Assembly: GCF_900182645.1 (NCBI RefSeq)
Contig: NZ_FXTA01000003.1
Location: forward strand, 434,001-498,000
Source: Flavobacterium resistens
Lineage (GTDB): Bacteria; Bacteroidota; Bacteroidia; Flavobacteriales; Flavobacteriaceae
Direction of reading: 5' to 3'
DNA length: 64,000 bases
Below, one piece after another: positions 35,873 through 44,800 of this stretch (the stretch's first letter is position 1; every line of letters starts with the position of its first letter). The notes below the pieces were generated by a model. The model had not been told where the DNA came from and did no database searches. It saw only the letters and a list, made by a program, of their open reading frames with translations. The position numbers and the translations under genes were made by a program.

Positions 35873-37474
35873 TTACTTTTCACTTCTCACTAAAGAAACA
35901 TCATCTACTAAACAAAAAGATTTTGCTTTTCCATTCGCAAGAAATCCCACTTCGGCCTTCTCTCCTTTTATAGCTATATTATTGATGACAATTGTTTTCC
36001 ATTCTGCATTTTCCTCTTTTACTATAAACTGAAACTTTTTATCATTACTTACAGCATATACTTCAAGGTTATCAAATCCGTTACTGTTTCTAATTTTGGC
36101 AGTTAAAGTGTATAATCCATCTTCCAGTTTTACGTATGGGGAAGATGTTATAACCTGAAATACTTTTCTCTTAAAATCAATTTTATCACTGATATTCAAA
36201 CTCTTTTCTCCAATTACTATTTTTCTTTCGGCTTGTGTATTAAAATGATTTAAAACTGGCGAAGTAAGAGTATCTAAACTTATTTTATTGCCTTCAATAA
36301 CTTCGCTTGCCCAGCCTGTCAACTGAATTTGCACCGGTTTTACAGGACTCGGAATATGTCGGCGGTCAGCTTCAAAACTGCCATTTTTTACGTAATTATT
36401 TTCCTTGTTTACTTTCCAACTTCCTGTTTTTGCATCCAAATCCCAAGCGCTCAGCGAATTGAAATACGGTACACTTCCATCAAATGACATTGGACACCAT
36501 TGATTATATCCTAAACCATTTCCGGCAAAATCGGCCCAACGGTCTCCACAATACACAATCGTTTCCTGTTTACTTCCTTTTACAGAAAAGAAAAAACCTG
36601 TTTGCGAAACATGCGCAAAATCATCTTCGGCGCCTTTTGTTATCAGCATTTCATTCGTTGGAAGATAAGGTCCGCGAATATCATCGGCAACTAAATAATA
36701 GGCAAACGAACCGTCCCAGCCGTAAATATTTGAAGCGTACATATAATAGCGGTTTTTGTATTTGAACATACAATTTCCTTCTCTGCTTTCTCCTTTAAAA
36801 ATTTCTGTGCAATCTAAAAGGTTTACTTTCCCATCTTTCATTCCAATTTCAGAAACATAGATTCTGTTTCGTCCTTTTCCGTAGGAATAAATCAAATAGG
36901 ATTTTCCGGTGTCTTCATCTGTAAAAACGGTTTGGTCGCCAGTATTGCTGGTTCCGATCATTTTCTCCATATTTATTTTCTGATGCCAAATAAACTCACC
37001 TGTCGGAGAATCTGAAAGTGTAATCAAAACTTCGCTTCCATGCTGTACAAACATGGCGTATTTATTAATTTCTTTGATAAATGCGACTCCCAAACGTCCA
37101 ACCCAGGTTTTTCCGGTTTTGTTCGCTTCTTCTTTTGATAAAACATTTTTTTCAAAAGTCCAATTCACTAAATCAGTAGAACTATAGCAGGTTACAGCTT
37201 CAAAATTATTTTTTTCATGCGTCACTGAAGGATCTGCACGATATTGATCAGCTTCGGCATAATGCACGCCGTACCAATAATATTTTTGTTTACCAGTTTT
37301 AGGATCCGGAAATTTGAAGATACCACCGCCTTGACTGTTTAACGGTTTTCCGTCTTTAGTATTCCAAAAAACATCATTTTTAATCGTCTTATTTTGAGCT
37401 ATTGTTTTATTTGATATTCCGAAGAAAAACATTGTAAAAACAACGCTTAAGGAATACCATTTTTGAATTTTCAT
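35873..37474 (-). CDS. Secreted GH43-type glycoside hydrolase (galactan-active subgroup-like)
   Basis: The 533-residue protein has a signal peptide (residues 1-26), a five-bladed GH43 propeller at about 30-350 and a C-terminal beta-sandwich at about 365-530 that is CBM-like. The N-terminal block SQGGGIF followed by YYWYG, and SREGNCMFK near residue 230 with the probable acid Glu, resemble GH43 subfamily 24/34 enzymes active on beta-1,3-galactan or related arabinogalactan. The usual base Asp of the first blade is not seen. It stands alone and is not part of the xylan locus. The substrate is uncertain. Confidence 0.78.
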   Translation of the reverse strand: MKIQKWYSLSVVFTMFFFGISNKTIAQNKTIKNDVFWNTKDGKPLNSQGGGIFKFPDPKTGKQKYYWYGVHYAEADQYRADPSVTHEKNNFEAVTCYSSTDLVNWTFEKNVLSKEEANKTGKTWVGRLGVAFIKEINKYAMFVQHGSEVLITLSDSPTGEFIWHQKINMEKMIGTSNTGDQTVFTDEDTGKSYLIYSYGKGRNRIYVSEIGMKDGKVNLLDCTEIFKGESREGNCMFKYKNRYYMYASNIYGWDGSFAYYLVADDIRGPYLPTNEMLITKGAEDDFAHVSQTGFFFSVKGSKQETIVYCGDRWADFAGNGLGYNQWCPMSFDGSVPYFNSLSAWDLDAKTGSWKVNKENNYVKNGSFEADRRHIPSPVKPVQIQLTGWASEVIEGNKISLDTLTSPVLNHFNTQAERKIVIGEKSLNISDKIDFKRKVFQVITSSPYVKLEDGLYTLTAKIRNSNGFDNLEVYAVSNDKKFQFIVKEENAEWKTIVINNIAIKGEKAEVGFLANGKAKSFCLVDDVSLVRSEK

Positions 37475-37546
37475 ATTTATTACGGTTAGTTAGTTCGTAA
37501 TAAAATTATCGAATAGCTATAAAGTTTGCGTCATGTACTATCCTGT

Positions 37547-38146
37547 TTAATAATAGATATTTAAGATTATTGTAGATTTTGAATGGTCAATTATTTTTTC
37601 AAGTCTTTTAAAAAAAACTTCGCTCACCATAGGGCATCCTCGGCTGCGAGAAATATAATATTCCTGCTCAACATCAGGAACCGCCGAATATGAGTGCAAA
37701 ACAACGGCTCTTTTTAAGGCATTGCTGTTGCTTTGGTCTAAACCATTTAATTTATATGATTTTCCGAACATTCCTTTATAAGATTTTCCAATTGCATATC
37801 GGCCCAAAGATGTGGCATTTGAATTTGGTTCATTGCTGAATTTCAGATTTCCTGCAATCCCAGTTTCAGAACCGCTGCCGTGCGCAACAAGTCCTTCATC
37901 TATAATTTTATTGTTTTCTAAATCATATACAAAGAATCGATTTTTGCCTGATTTGATTTTCATATCAACAAAAAAAGCAATTTTTGTATTATATAGATTG
38001 CAGGTTTTTATTTTCTCTTTTACTTCTGCCAACTGATTATTGAATCTTTCGACTTCCGTTTCATTCCAATTTTCTTCGCCTGAAATTGCTTTTGGATTTC
38101 CAAAAATAGATAGAGAAAGTAATACAATTAAATTGAAAATTTTCAT
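37547..38146 (-). CDS. L,D-transpeptidase-like murein protein (YkuD_2 type)
   Basis: The 199-residue protein has a signal peptide and a catalytic-domain pattern of the YkuD_2 family: HGSGSETG near residue 89, LGRYAIG near 114, His151 in VVLHSYSA and Cys171 in SRGCPMV. Cys and His are the expected catalytic pair. The family is related to enzymes that form or edit peptidoglycan cross-links or attach proteins to murein. It lies 72 bases after the GH43 gene in the same direction but has no evident functional link. Confidence 0.85.
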   Translation of the reverse strand: MKIFNLIVLLSLSIFGNPKAISGEENWNETEVERFNNQLAEVKEKIKTCNLYNTKIAFFVDMKIKSGKNRFFVYDLENNKIIDEGLVAHGSGSETGIAGNLKFSNEPNSNATSLGRYAIGKSYKGMFGKSYKLNGLDQSNSNALKRAVVLHSYSAVPDVEQEYYISRSRGCPMVSEVFFKRLEKIIDHSKSTIILNIYY

Positions 38147-38492
38147 AAAAGTGGTATTTAAAATTTACGATAAGCAGCTTCTTAAAAAACTGTTTTATTT
38201 TGGTGCAAATTTATCTTGTCTTCAAATTAAAAAATACACCTTAAAAGACTCAAAAACAATATAATAAGACATTATTTTCAATTAATTATTTTGAATTTTT
38301 CGAAAAAATTCCTTTAAAACAAGAGGTTGAAGTCATTTTTCAATTTCAGCTTATTTACATTCCTATTTTCCTTCCAACATAAAACTAACACACTGATTAA
38401 AAGAATTTTACAATAAGAATTTTAAGACTAATACTTTTTTATATGCGTAATATTATCTAACTTGCATGTAGTAAATTAAAAACCAACACATT
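38147..38492. other. Divergent intergenic region without a recognised gene
   Basis: This AT-rich stretch of 346 bases separates the leftward transpeptidase-like gene from a rightward secreted-protein gene and must hold promoters for both. I see no convincing TAnnTTTG box with a TTG partner, no repeat and no open frame with a coding look. Confidence 0.5.
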
Positions 38493-39593
38493 ATGAAAAA
38501 ATTTCTATTCTTTTTTTTAGCAGTTGTGATTAGTTTAACAAGCCAATCTATTTTTTCTCAATCTGGTGACGATGCACCAGCTTTAAATCTTCCGGGAGAT
38601 AATCTTGATCTTTATGCCGTATTGACGTTATTTCAAAAATCAAAAACTATTGAAGACTTTGAAACAGCATTAAATAAAAAAGAAACCGGAATTAATAATC
38701 TGGATCTTAATCTGGATAAAAAAGTAGATTTTATAAAAGTCACTACGACGAAAAAAGATAATTCTTTCACATTTGTACTTCAGGATGCAGTCAGTAAAAC
38801 TGAAACTCAGGATGTCGCTGTCATTTTAGTAAATAAAGATAAAAACGGAAAAGTTTCTATTCAATGCGTTGGAGATGAAGATCTTTATGGTAAAAATTAT
38901 GTTATTGAGCCGAAAAGCACACCTGCAGTTACTGCAAATCCAGCTTACCAGGGTTCCAATCCTGTTACTGTAAGTGCCCCTGCAACAACTGTCGTGGTCG
39001 AATCGGCTCCGATAGTTCAATATGTTTATTCGCCAGCTTACGTACCTTATTATCCTCCCTATTATTACGGTTACTATCCTCCTTATTTTGCAGCATTTAC
39101 AGTTCTTGCGGTGGGTATTTATCGTCATAATAACTGGTATCATGGAGGTTATTATGGAGGACATTATAGTCGTAATACAGTAATTATAAACAATAACAAT
39201 AGAAATAGCATTAATCATTATAATAACAACAGAAATAGATCCAATACGGTCGCAAACAATAATAGAAATGGAAACTATGGCAATCGTGCCGGCAATACAG
39301 GCGTTTCTAATCGAATGTCAAATGGATCTGGAAACCGAGCCGGAGTATCTGACAGAGCTTCAAACGGAGCCGGAAATCGCGGATCAGGAGTATCAGACAG
39401 ATCTTCTGTAAATCGTCCTTCAGCAGGAACATCAGATAGATCTTTTGATCGTCCATCAACATCAAATCGTAGTTCTTCAAACTTTAATTCTGGTGGTGGT
39501 CGTACAAGATCAGGTGGAAGCGGATTTAGCGGTGGAGGCGGTGGCTTTCACGGCGGTGGAGGCGGCTTTGGAGGCGGTGGTCGCAGACGATAA
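38493..39593 (+). CDS. Secreted protein with Asn/Arg- and Gly-rich C-terminal tail
   Basis: I do not recognise the family. The 366-residue protein has a signal peptide (1-22), a folded-looking domain at about 30-145 that contains LDLNLDKKVDFIKV, a Pro/Tyr-rich segment with a possible membrane helix (YYPPYYYGYYPPYF then AAFTVLAVGIY, about 175-210), and a low-complexity tail with HGG, NNN, SNR and SDR units that ends in GGGG runs and RRR. Such tails suggest RNA or polysaccharide contact or flexible surface display. It is monocistronic and followed by a long terminator hairpin. Confidence 0.8.
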   Translation: MKKFLFFFLAVVISLTSQSIFSQSGDDAPALNLPGDNLDLYAVLTLFQKSKTIEDFETALNKKETGINNLDLNLDKKVDFIKVTTTKKDNSFTFVLQDAVSKTETQDVAVILVNKDKNGKVSIQCVGDEDLYGKNYVIEPKSTPAVTANPAYQGSNPVTVSAPATTVVVESAPIVQYVYSPAYVPYYPPYYYGYYPPYFAAFTVLAVGIYRHNNWYHGGYYGGHYSRNTVIINNNNRNSINHYNNNRNRSNTVANNNRNGNYGNRAGNTGVSNRMSNGSGNRAGVSDRASNGAGNRGSGVSDRSSVNRPSAGTSDRSFDRPSTSNRSSSNFNSGGGRTRSGGSGFSGGGGGFHGGGGGFGGGGRRR

Positions 39594-39610
39594 AAAAACG
39601 TTTTAAAATA

Positions 39611-39649
39611 AAAAAGGTGATTGAATAAAAATTATTTAATCACCTTTTT
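39611..39649. terminator. Bidirectional terminator
   Basis: A stem of about 18 base pairs (AAAAAGGTGATT with AATCACCTTTTT, extended inward by ATAA/TTAT-type pairs and one G-T pair) encloses a tiny loop. It lies between the convergent Gly-rich protein gene and the NTF2-like lipoprotein gene, with T-runs on both strands. Confidence 0.85.
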
Positions 39650-39668
39650 ATTTATATAGTATCTTATT

Positions 39669-40148
39669 TTAGTTAGGAGCTGTGTCAGAAGCGCTCATGT
39701 CTCTAACACACAAATATTTGCCATCTTTCTTTTCAAACAAACTCATATAATTTCCAGTTGCAATAGTTGCATTTGTCGAATCAACTACCGTATAAGCACC
39801 AGTTTCAACAACCTGATTTCCGTCAGTCGATACAAAAACTTCATTTGTTTTAAATGAAATTTTATTTGAATTTGCAACTGCATCGGCTTTTAAAAATTCT
39901 ACAATTGCTGCTTTTCCAACTAATGGCGCGCGATTCTGAAAAAAAGTTATAGCATTGTTATCATAGTAACCGATGCTTTTTATTTCGCCAGAATTATAAA
40001 CCGCTGCAAATTCATCTTCTTTGGCCTGAATTTCCTTTTTTATCGCTTCTTTATCAACCACGACAGGTTCTTCTTTTTTTGTATTGCAGGCAAAGACAGA
40101 AGTTAAAATACCTAACAATAAAATTTCTTTTAAGAGATTGTTTTTCAT
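39669..40148 (-). CDS. NTF2/SnoaL-like lipoprotein (DUF4440 type)
   Basis: The 159-residue protein has a lipoprotein signal (Cys21 in SVFACNTKK) followed by an NTF2-like domain (about 35-155) of the DUF4440/YybH kind, with YNSGEIKSIGYYDNNAITFFQNRAPLVGKAAI being typical. Such domains bind small molecules or act as weak enzymes. No partner gene is adjacent, so no specific role can be given. Confidence 0.78.
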   Translation of the reverse strand: MKNNLLKEILLLGILTSVFACNTKKEEPVVVDKEAIKKEIQAKEDEFAAVYNSGEIKSIGYYDNNAITFFQNRAPLVGKAAIVEFLKADAVANSNKISFKTNEVFVSTDGNQVVETGAYTVVDSTNATIATGNYMSLFEKKDGKYLCVRDMSASDTAPN

Positions 40149-40552
40149 ATATTTAAGGATTTAAAACTATACCTTAAAAGTACTTATAAAAATTAAAATA
40201 TCAAGTTATTTCGCATAAAAATATCATTTAAGGAAATCTGAAATTTTAAAAACATTTTATTATATTCAAATGAATTACAACAACTTACAAAAAACAATGT
40301 CTTTTTGTCAATATTTTTGCATGACACAAATAAGTAATTAGCATAATATTTATTCGTTGTCGAAAAAATAGCCCTATATTAGCAGTATAAAAAGCGTATT
40401 ATTGACAATAAATTAACCAAAGCCTTGTTTAAATGATAAGAAATTGGCAATACATTATCAAAAACAACTGAAGCACATTGGCTTATATTTAAACGTAGAT
40501 TCTTTTTCGCGGCAAATATGCTTTCAATTTAATTTTACTTCCATCTATAAAA
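40149..40552. other. Divergent intergenic region upstream of the response regulator
   Basis: About 400 AT-rich bases without a gene-like open frame. A weak promoter candidate for the response regulator is TTG at 40357-40359 and TATATTAG at 40375-40382, but the 15-base spacer is short and the -7 box deviates. Nothing else is seen. Confidence 0.35.
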
Positions 40553-41002
40553 ATGAATAAAAAACATTACAATATTTTACTAGCAGATGATGATGATGAT
40601 GACTGCTCTTTTTTTAGAGAAGCAATCGATGAATTGAAGCTTCCTGTAACTCTTGTAACAGTACATGATGGTGTACAATTAATGGATTATTTAAAAGCCA
40701 ATTCTCCCGGTGCTTTGCCGGATATTCTTTTTTTAGATCTTAATATGCCGCGTAAAAATGGTCATGAATGTCTTAAAGAAATCAAAGAACTTAGCGAGTT
40801 TGACACACTTCCAGTTATTATTTTTTCAACTTCTTTAGATATTGAAATTGTTGATTTGATGTACCAAAAAGGAGCAACACATTATATCCGAAAACCTGGT
40901 GAATTTGCTAAACTAAAAACGGTGATTAACAATGCTTTGACTACAACTGTCGAAAACAATTTAAAACAGCCTGCGCGGGAACAATTTGTTCTTCAGCCGT
41001 AA
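40553..41002 (+). CDS. Single-domain response regulator
   Basis: The 149-residue protein is only a receiver domain: acidic cluster DDDDDD at 12-17, phospho-acceptor Asp62 in FLDLNMP, Thr/Ser in IFSTS near 92 and the conserved Lys114 in RKP. There is no output domain, as in Rcp1-like regulators that work beside phytochrome-type kinases. It precedes the multi-PAS kinase by 11 bases, so the two are almost surely partners. Output must be by protein contact or phosphotransfer. Confidence 0.93.
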   Translation: MNKKHYNILLADDDDDDCSFFREAIDELKLPVTLVTVHDGVQLMDYLKANSPGALPDILFLDLNMPRKNGHECLKEIKELSEFDTLPVIIFSTSLDIEIVDLMYQKGATHYIRKPGEFAKLKTVINNALTTTVENNLKQPAREQFVLQP

Positions 41003-41013
41003 TTTTTTCAGGA

Positions 41014-44000
41014 ATGAGCCATAAAAACAGGGAACATTATTTTATAGCCGATGGTGGTGAAATGGGCGAATTAATGCGATCCAAAGACTGGAGCAAAACT
41101 TCATTAGGCAATCCTGAATTATGGCCACAAAGTCTGCGAACGATGGCTTCGGTAATACTCAGCAATCCATTCGGAATGTACATTGCCTGGGGAAATGATT
41201 TTACTCAAATTTATAATGACGCCTTTCGCCCTATTTTAGGCGCAACAAAACATCCTGATGCTTTAGGAATCAGTTCAAAAGAAACATTTTCGGAAATTTG
41301 GGACACAATTGGCCCCATGTTTAACGATGTAATGAAAGGAAACGCTGTCAGTTCTCCCGATTTTATGGTTGTTTTAAACCGAAATGGCTACGACGAAGAA
41401 TGTTATTTTGACTTTTCATACAGCCCCATAAAAAAAGAAGATGGCGAAGTTGGCGGTATTCTGGTCACTGTAATTGAAACTACTGAAAAAAATGAAAAAC
41501 TTTTAGCACAGTCGAAAGTAAGGGAAAGCGAGCAGAAAATAAGACAATTAGTCGAAAATGCACCATTCCCAATTGGTGTTTACACCGGTAAAGAAAAACG
41601 CATTGAACTTGCCAATCAAGCCATAATGGATGTTTGGGGAAAGGGCAATGATGTTGTTGGGAAATTATATACCGAAATTCTTCCTGAGCTCGATAATCAA
41701 TCTGTTTTTGAGCAAGTAAACCACGTTTTTGAAACTGGAGAGGCTTTTCACAATAAAAATGCACGCATTGATATTAAAATGAACGGCATTCTGGAAAGCT
41801 TTTATTTTAACTACAGTTTTACACCTCTTTACGATATAAATGGCAAAATTTATGGCGTAATGAATACGGCTGCAGATATTACAGATCTGCATCTTGCAAC
41901 AAAAAAAATAGAAGAAGCTGACAAGCGTTTTCGCAACACTGTAAAACAGGCTCCGGTAGGAATTACTATTTTGCGGGGATCCGATTTTATGGTCGAAATG
42001 GCCAATGATGCTTATTTAAAAATTATTGATCGGGAGGAAAATACTTTTGTTGGAAAACCGCTTTTTGATTCCTTGCCAGAGGTTAAGGAAAGTGTAAACA
42101 AACTTTTAAACGATGTATTAACAACCGGAATTCCATTTCATGGAAATGAAGTTCCAATTCCTTTAAACCGCTACGGGAAACTGGATATTTCTTATTTTGA
42201 CTTTCTTTATAATCCGCTGAAAGAGGAAAATGGCGAAATATCAGGAATTATTGTTACAGTAACTGAAGTAAGCGAAAAAGTTGAGGCTAGAAAAAAAATC
42301 GAACTCAATGAAGAAAGGCTGAAGATTATTGTAGAAGCCAGCGAACTTGGTACTTGGGAATTAAATGTAAAAGAAAAACAAGTTCATTATTCGCAACGCT
42401 ATTTGGAAATTGTAACCGGAAATAAAGAAAATATCAATTTAACTCACGAACAAATTCTAACTTATGTTCATCCGGATGATTTAGAAATACGAAATCTGGC
42501 GTATAATGAAGCACTTCATACTGGAGTTATAAATTATGAATTAAGAGTAATCTGGAAGGACAATTCGATTCATTGGGTTGAAGCCAAAGGAAAAGTCTTT
42601 TTTGATGCCAATAAAAATCCAGAAAAACTTCTTGGCACTGTCAGAGATATTACAGACGAGAAAAATCATCAGCAGGAACTAGAAAAAAGCGAGAAACGTT
42701 TTCGTTCTTTGGCAGAGAGTATTCCTCAATTAATTTGGGAAACAGACGAAAAAGGAAATTCCTTATTTGCCTCCGGAAAATGGTTTGAATACACCGGAAT
42801 TTATCCAAAAGGAGAAGAAGAATGGAGAAGCATGATTCATCCTGATGATTACGAAGAAAATGCCCGAATTTGGAGCAATAGTCTTGCAACAGGAGAAATT
42901 TACCGATGCGATGTTCGAATCAAAAGAAATGATGGTGTTTACAGATGGCATGCTGTAATTGGTGAGCCGATTTTAAACGAAGAAAATAAAATTATAAAAT
43001 GGGTTGGCGCTTTTACTGATATTCATACTGAAAAAGCATTTACAAATGAACTTGAACAACAAGTAACGGCAAGAACAAAAGAATTGAGCCTCATGAACGA
43101 ATCACTTCAAAAAAGTGAAGAACGTTATCATTTAATGGTTGAAGAAGTTCAGGATTATGCCATTTTATACCTCAATCACGAAGGAATTGTAGAAAATTGG
43201 AATCAGGGTGCGCAAAAAATAAAAGGCTACAAAGCAGAAGAAATTATCGGAAAAAGCTTCTCTGAATTTTATACCGAATCTGACAGAAAAAACAATCTTC
43301 CTCAAACTTTATTGAATCTAGCCATTGAAAAAGGAAAAGCAAGTCATGAAGGATGGCGCGTTCGCAAAGACAGAACCTTATTTTGGGCAAATGTGACTAT
43401 TACAGCTGTTCACAATAAAAAAAATCAGGTTATTGGTTTTTCAAAAATGACACATGACTTGACAGAGAAAAAAACTGCGGATGACAAGCTGAAATTAAAT
43501 GCCTTAGAACTTGAACAGAAAAATAAAGAACTTGAAAAAATGAATCAGGAACTTCAGTCTTTTGCCTATATTTCAAGTCATGATTTGCAGGAACCGTTAC
43601 GAAAAATCCAGACTTTTGCGACTCAGATTATGGAAAAAGAATCGGAAAATTTATCTGATTATGGAAAAGATAAATTTAAGCGAATGCAAAATGCAGCACA
43701 ACGCATGCAAACGTTGATCAACGATTTACTTTCCTATTCGAGAACAAATGTTCAGGAAAGAATTTTCGAAAAAACGAATATTAGCAAAATTATAAACGAA
43801 GTAAAAGAGGATTTAAAAGAAGAAATTGAACAAAAAAATGCCAAAATTGAAAGTTTGAAAAATTGCGAAGCGAAGATTATTCCGTTTCAATTTAGACAAC
43901 TTTTGTACAATTTAGTGAGCAATTCTCTTAAATTTTCAAATCCTGAAAATCCGATTGTCATTAAAATTAATAGTGAAATCGCTAAAGGTTCAGCTTTAAA

Positions 44001-44253
44001 TAATGAAATTTTAGAAGCAGAAATGAAGTACTGCCACATCAGAATTGAAGATAACGGAATTGGTTTTGAACAACAATACAGCTCCAAAATTTTCGAAGTT
44101 TTTCAACGTTTACACGGAAAACTTGAATATACCGGAACCGGGATTGGACTTGCTATCGTAAAGAAAATCGTAGACAATCATAACGGAATTATCACCGCTA
44201 AAGGCGAATTGAATAAAGGAGCTATCTTTGATATTTATATTCCGGCGAACTAG
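41014..44253 (+). CDS. Soluble multi-PAS sensor histidine kinase
   Basis: The 1079-residue protein has no signal peptide or membrane helix. Six PAS/PAC sensor domains follow each other at about 25-155, 170-290, 305-420, 435-550, 563-685 and 712-830, with a short coiled coil (LEQQVTARTKELSLMNESL) near 690. A HisKA domain holds the phospho-acceptor His856 in SSHDLQEPLRK, and an ATPase domain holds NLVSNSLKFS (N box), DNGIGF and GTGIGLAIVKKIVD. The kinase core resembles cyanobacterial phytochrome kinases. The bound ligands are unknown. It pairs with the upstream single-domain regulator. Confidence 0.94.
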   Translation: MSHKNREHYFIADGGEMGELMRSKDWSKTSLGNPELWPQSLRTMASVILSNPFGMYIAWGNDFTQIYNDAFRPILGATKHPDALGISSKETFSEIWDTIGPMFNDVMKGNAVSSPDFMVVLNRNGYDEECYFDFSYSPIKKEDGEVGGILVTVIETTEKNEKLLAQSKVRESEQKIRQLVENAPFPIGVYTGKEKRIELANQAIMDVWGKGNDVVGKLYTEILPELDNQSVFEQVNHVFETGEAFHNKNARIDIKMNGILESFYFNYSFTPLYDINGKIYGVMNTAADITDLHLATKKIEEADKRFRNTVKQAPVGITILRGSDFMVEMANDAYLKIIDREENTFVGKPLFDSLPEVKESVNKLLNDVLTTGIPFHGNEVPIPLNRYGKLDISYFDFLYNPLKEENGEISGIIVTVTEVSEKVEARKKIELNEERLKIIVEASELGTWELNVKEKQVHYSQRYLEIVTGNKENINLTHEQILTYVHPDDLEIRNLAYNEALHTGVINYELRVIWKDNSIHWVEAKGKVFFDANKNPEKLLGTVRDITDEKNHQQELEKSEKRFRSLAESIPQLIWETDEKGNSLFASGKWFEYTGIYPKGEEEWRSMIHPDDYEENARIWSNSLATGEIYRCDVRIKRNDGVYRWHAVIGEPILNEENKIIKWVGAFTDIHTEKAFTNELEQQVTARTKELSLMNESLQKSEERYHLMVEEVQDYAILYLNHEGIVENWNQGAQKIKGYKAEEIIGKSFSEFYTESDRKNNLPQTLLNLAIEKGKASHEGWRVRKDRTLFWANVTITAVHNKKNQVIGFSKMTHDLTEKKTADDKLKLNALELEQKNKELEKMNQELQSFAYISSHDLQEPLRKIQTFATQIMEKESENLSDYGKDKFKRMQNAAQRMQTLINDLLSYSRTNVQERIFEKTNISKIINEVKEDLKEEIEQKNAKIESLKNCEAKIIPFQFRQLLYNLVSNSLKFSNPENPIVIKINSEIAKGSALNNEILEAEMKYCHIRIEDNGIGFEQQYSSKIFEVFQRLHGKLEYTGTGIGLAIVKKIVDNHNGIITAKGELNKGAIFDIYIPAN

Positions 44254-44296
44254 TTAAAATTTATCAAAAGCAAATCTTATTTATAATTTAAAATCT

Positions 44297-44689
44297 ATGA
44301 GAAAGCTATTTTTTACCCTGGCATTGCTGTTTTTTGTTTCAGCACTTTTTTCACAAACTCAAGATCCTTCATCAAAACGCATTTTAGGAAATTGGTATTC
44401 GAACACCATCCGAACGACAAAATGGGTATTTACACAGGATGGAAAACTTTACAATTATGACAAAGACATAATGAAAGTGATGTATAAGTATTCTATTTCA
44501 AACAGCTGTCAGAACAATTCAAGTGATACTTCTGAATTTATAACGTTAAGAGATAGAGACGGCGATGAGTATTGCTTTAAAATCAACGCTGTTAATGAAA
44601 ACAAAAATGGCGTTTTATCACTTACCAATATGAGCAATATGCAACCGCTCATTTTTGTAAACGATGTAAATTTGAAGATTGCACAGTAG
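44297..44689 (+). CDS. Small exported protein of unknown function
   Basis: The 130-residue protein has a signal peptide (1-19) and a small beta-rich domain with ILGNWYSNTIRTTKWVF and YSISNSC blocks, like lipocalin-type or stress-related small domains of Bacteroidota; I cannot name a family. It lies 43 bases after the kinase gene and could share its transcript. Two Cys residues (near 77 and 97) could form a disulfide. Confidence 0.65.
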   Translation: MRKLFFTLALLFFVSALFSQTQDPSSKRILGNWYSNTIRTTKWVFTQDGKLYNYDKDIMKVMYKYSISNSCQNNSSDTSEFITLRDRDGDEYCFKINAVNENKNGVLSLTNMSNMQPLIFVNDVNLKIAQ

Positions 44690-44741
44690 TTGAAAAACAA
44701 AGATGAAAGAAGTTTTCCTTAATTCATTTTTCTTAATCGGA

Positions 44742-44800
44742 TAAAGATTAAATAAAAGCAGGATTTCTTTGTTTGAAATCCTGCTTTTATTTAATCTTTA
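44742..44800. terminator. Bidirectional terminator with a 26-bp perfect stem
   Basis: Bases 44742-44767 pair perfectly with 44775-44800 around the loop TTTGTTT. The core is AAAAGCAGGATTTC with long A/T arms. The outer end of the stem includes the stop codon of the leftward acetylesterase gene, and the other end serves the rightward small-protein gene. Confidence 0.9.

Noticed and set aside
38826-39218. Open frame of 130 codons on the minus strand inside the Gly/Asn-rich protein gene
   Set aside because: It is opposite a gene with signal peptide and good context; its Ile/Cys/Arg-rich product is the shadow of Asn/Tyr codons.
39280-39593. Tandem repeats as a CRISPR array or mobile element
   Set aside because: The repeats are codon-level low complexity inside a coding frame, without constant repeat-spacer units.
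40357-40382. Firm promoter for the response regulator
   Set aside because: The spacer is only 15 bases and the -7 box reads TATATTAG, so the match is too weak.
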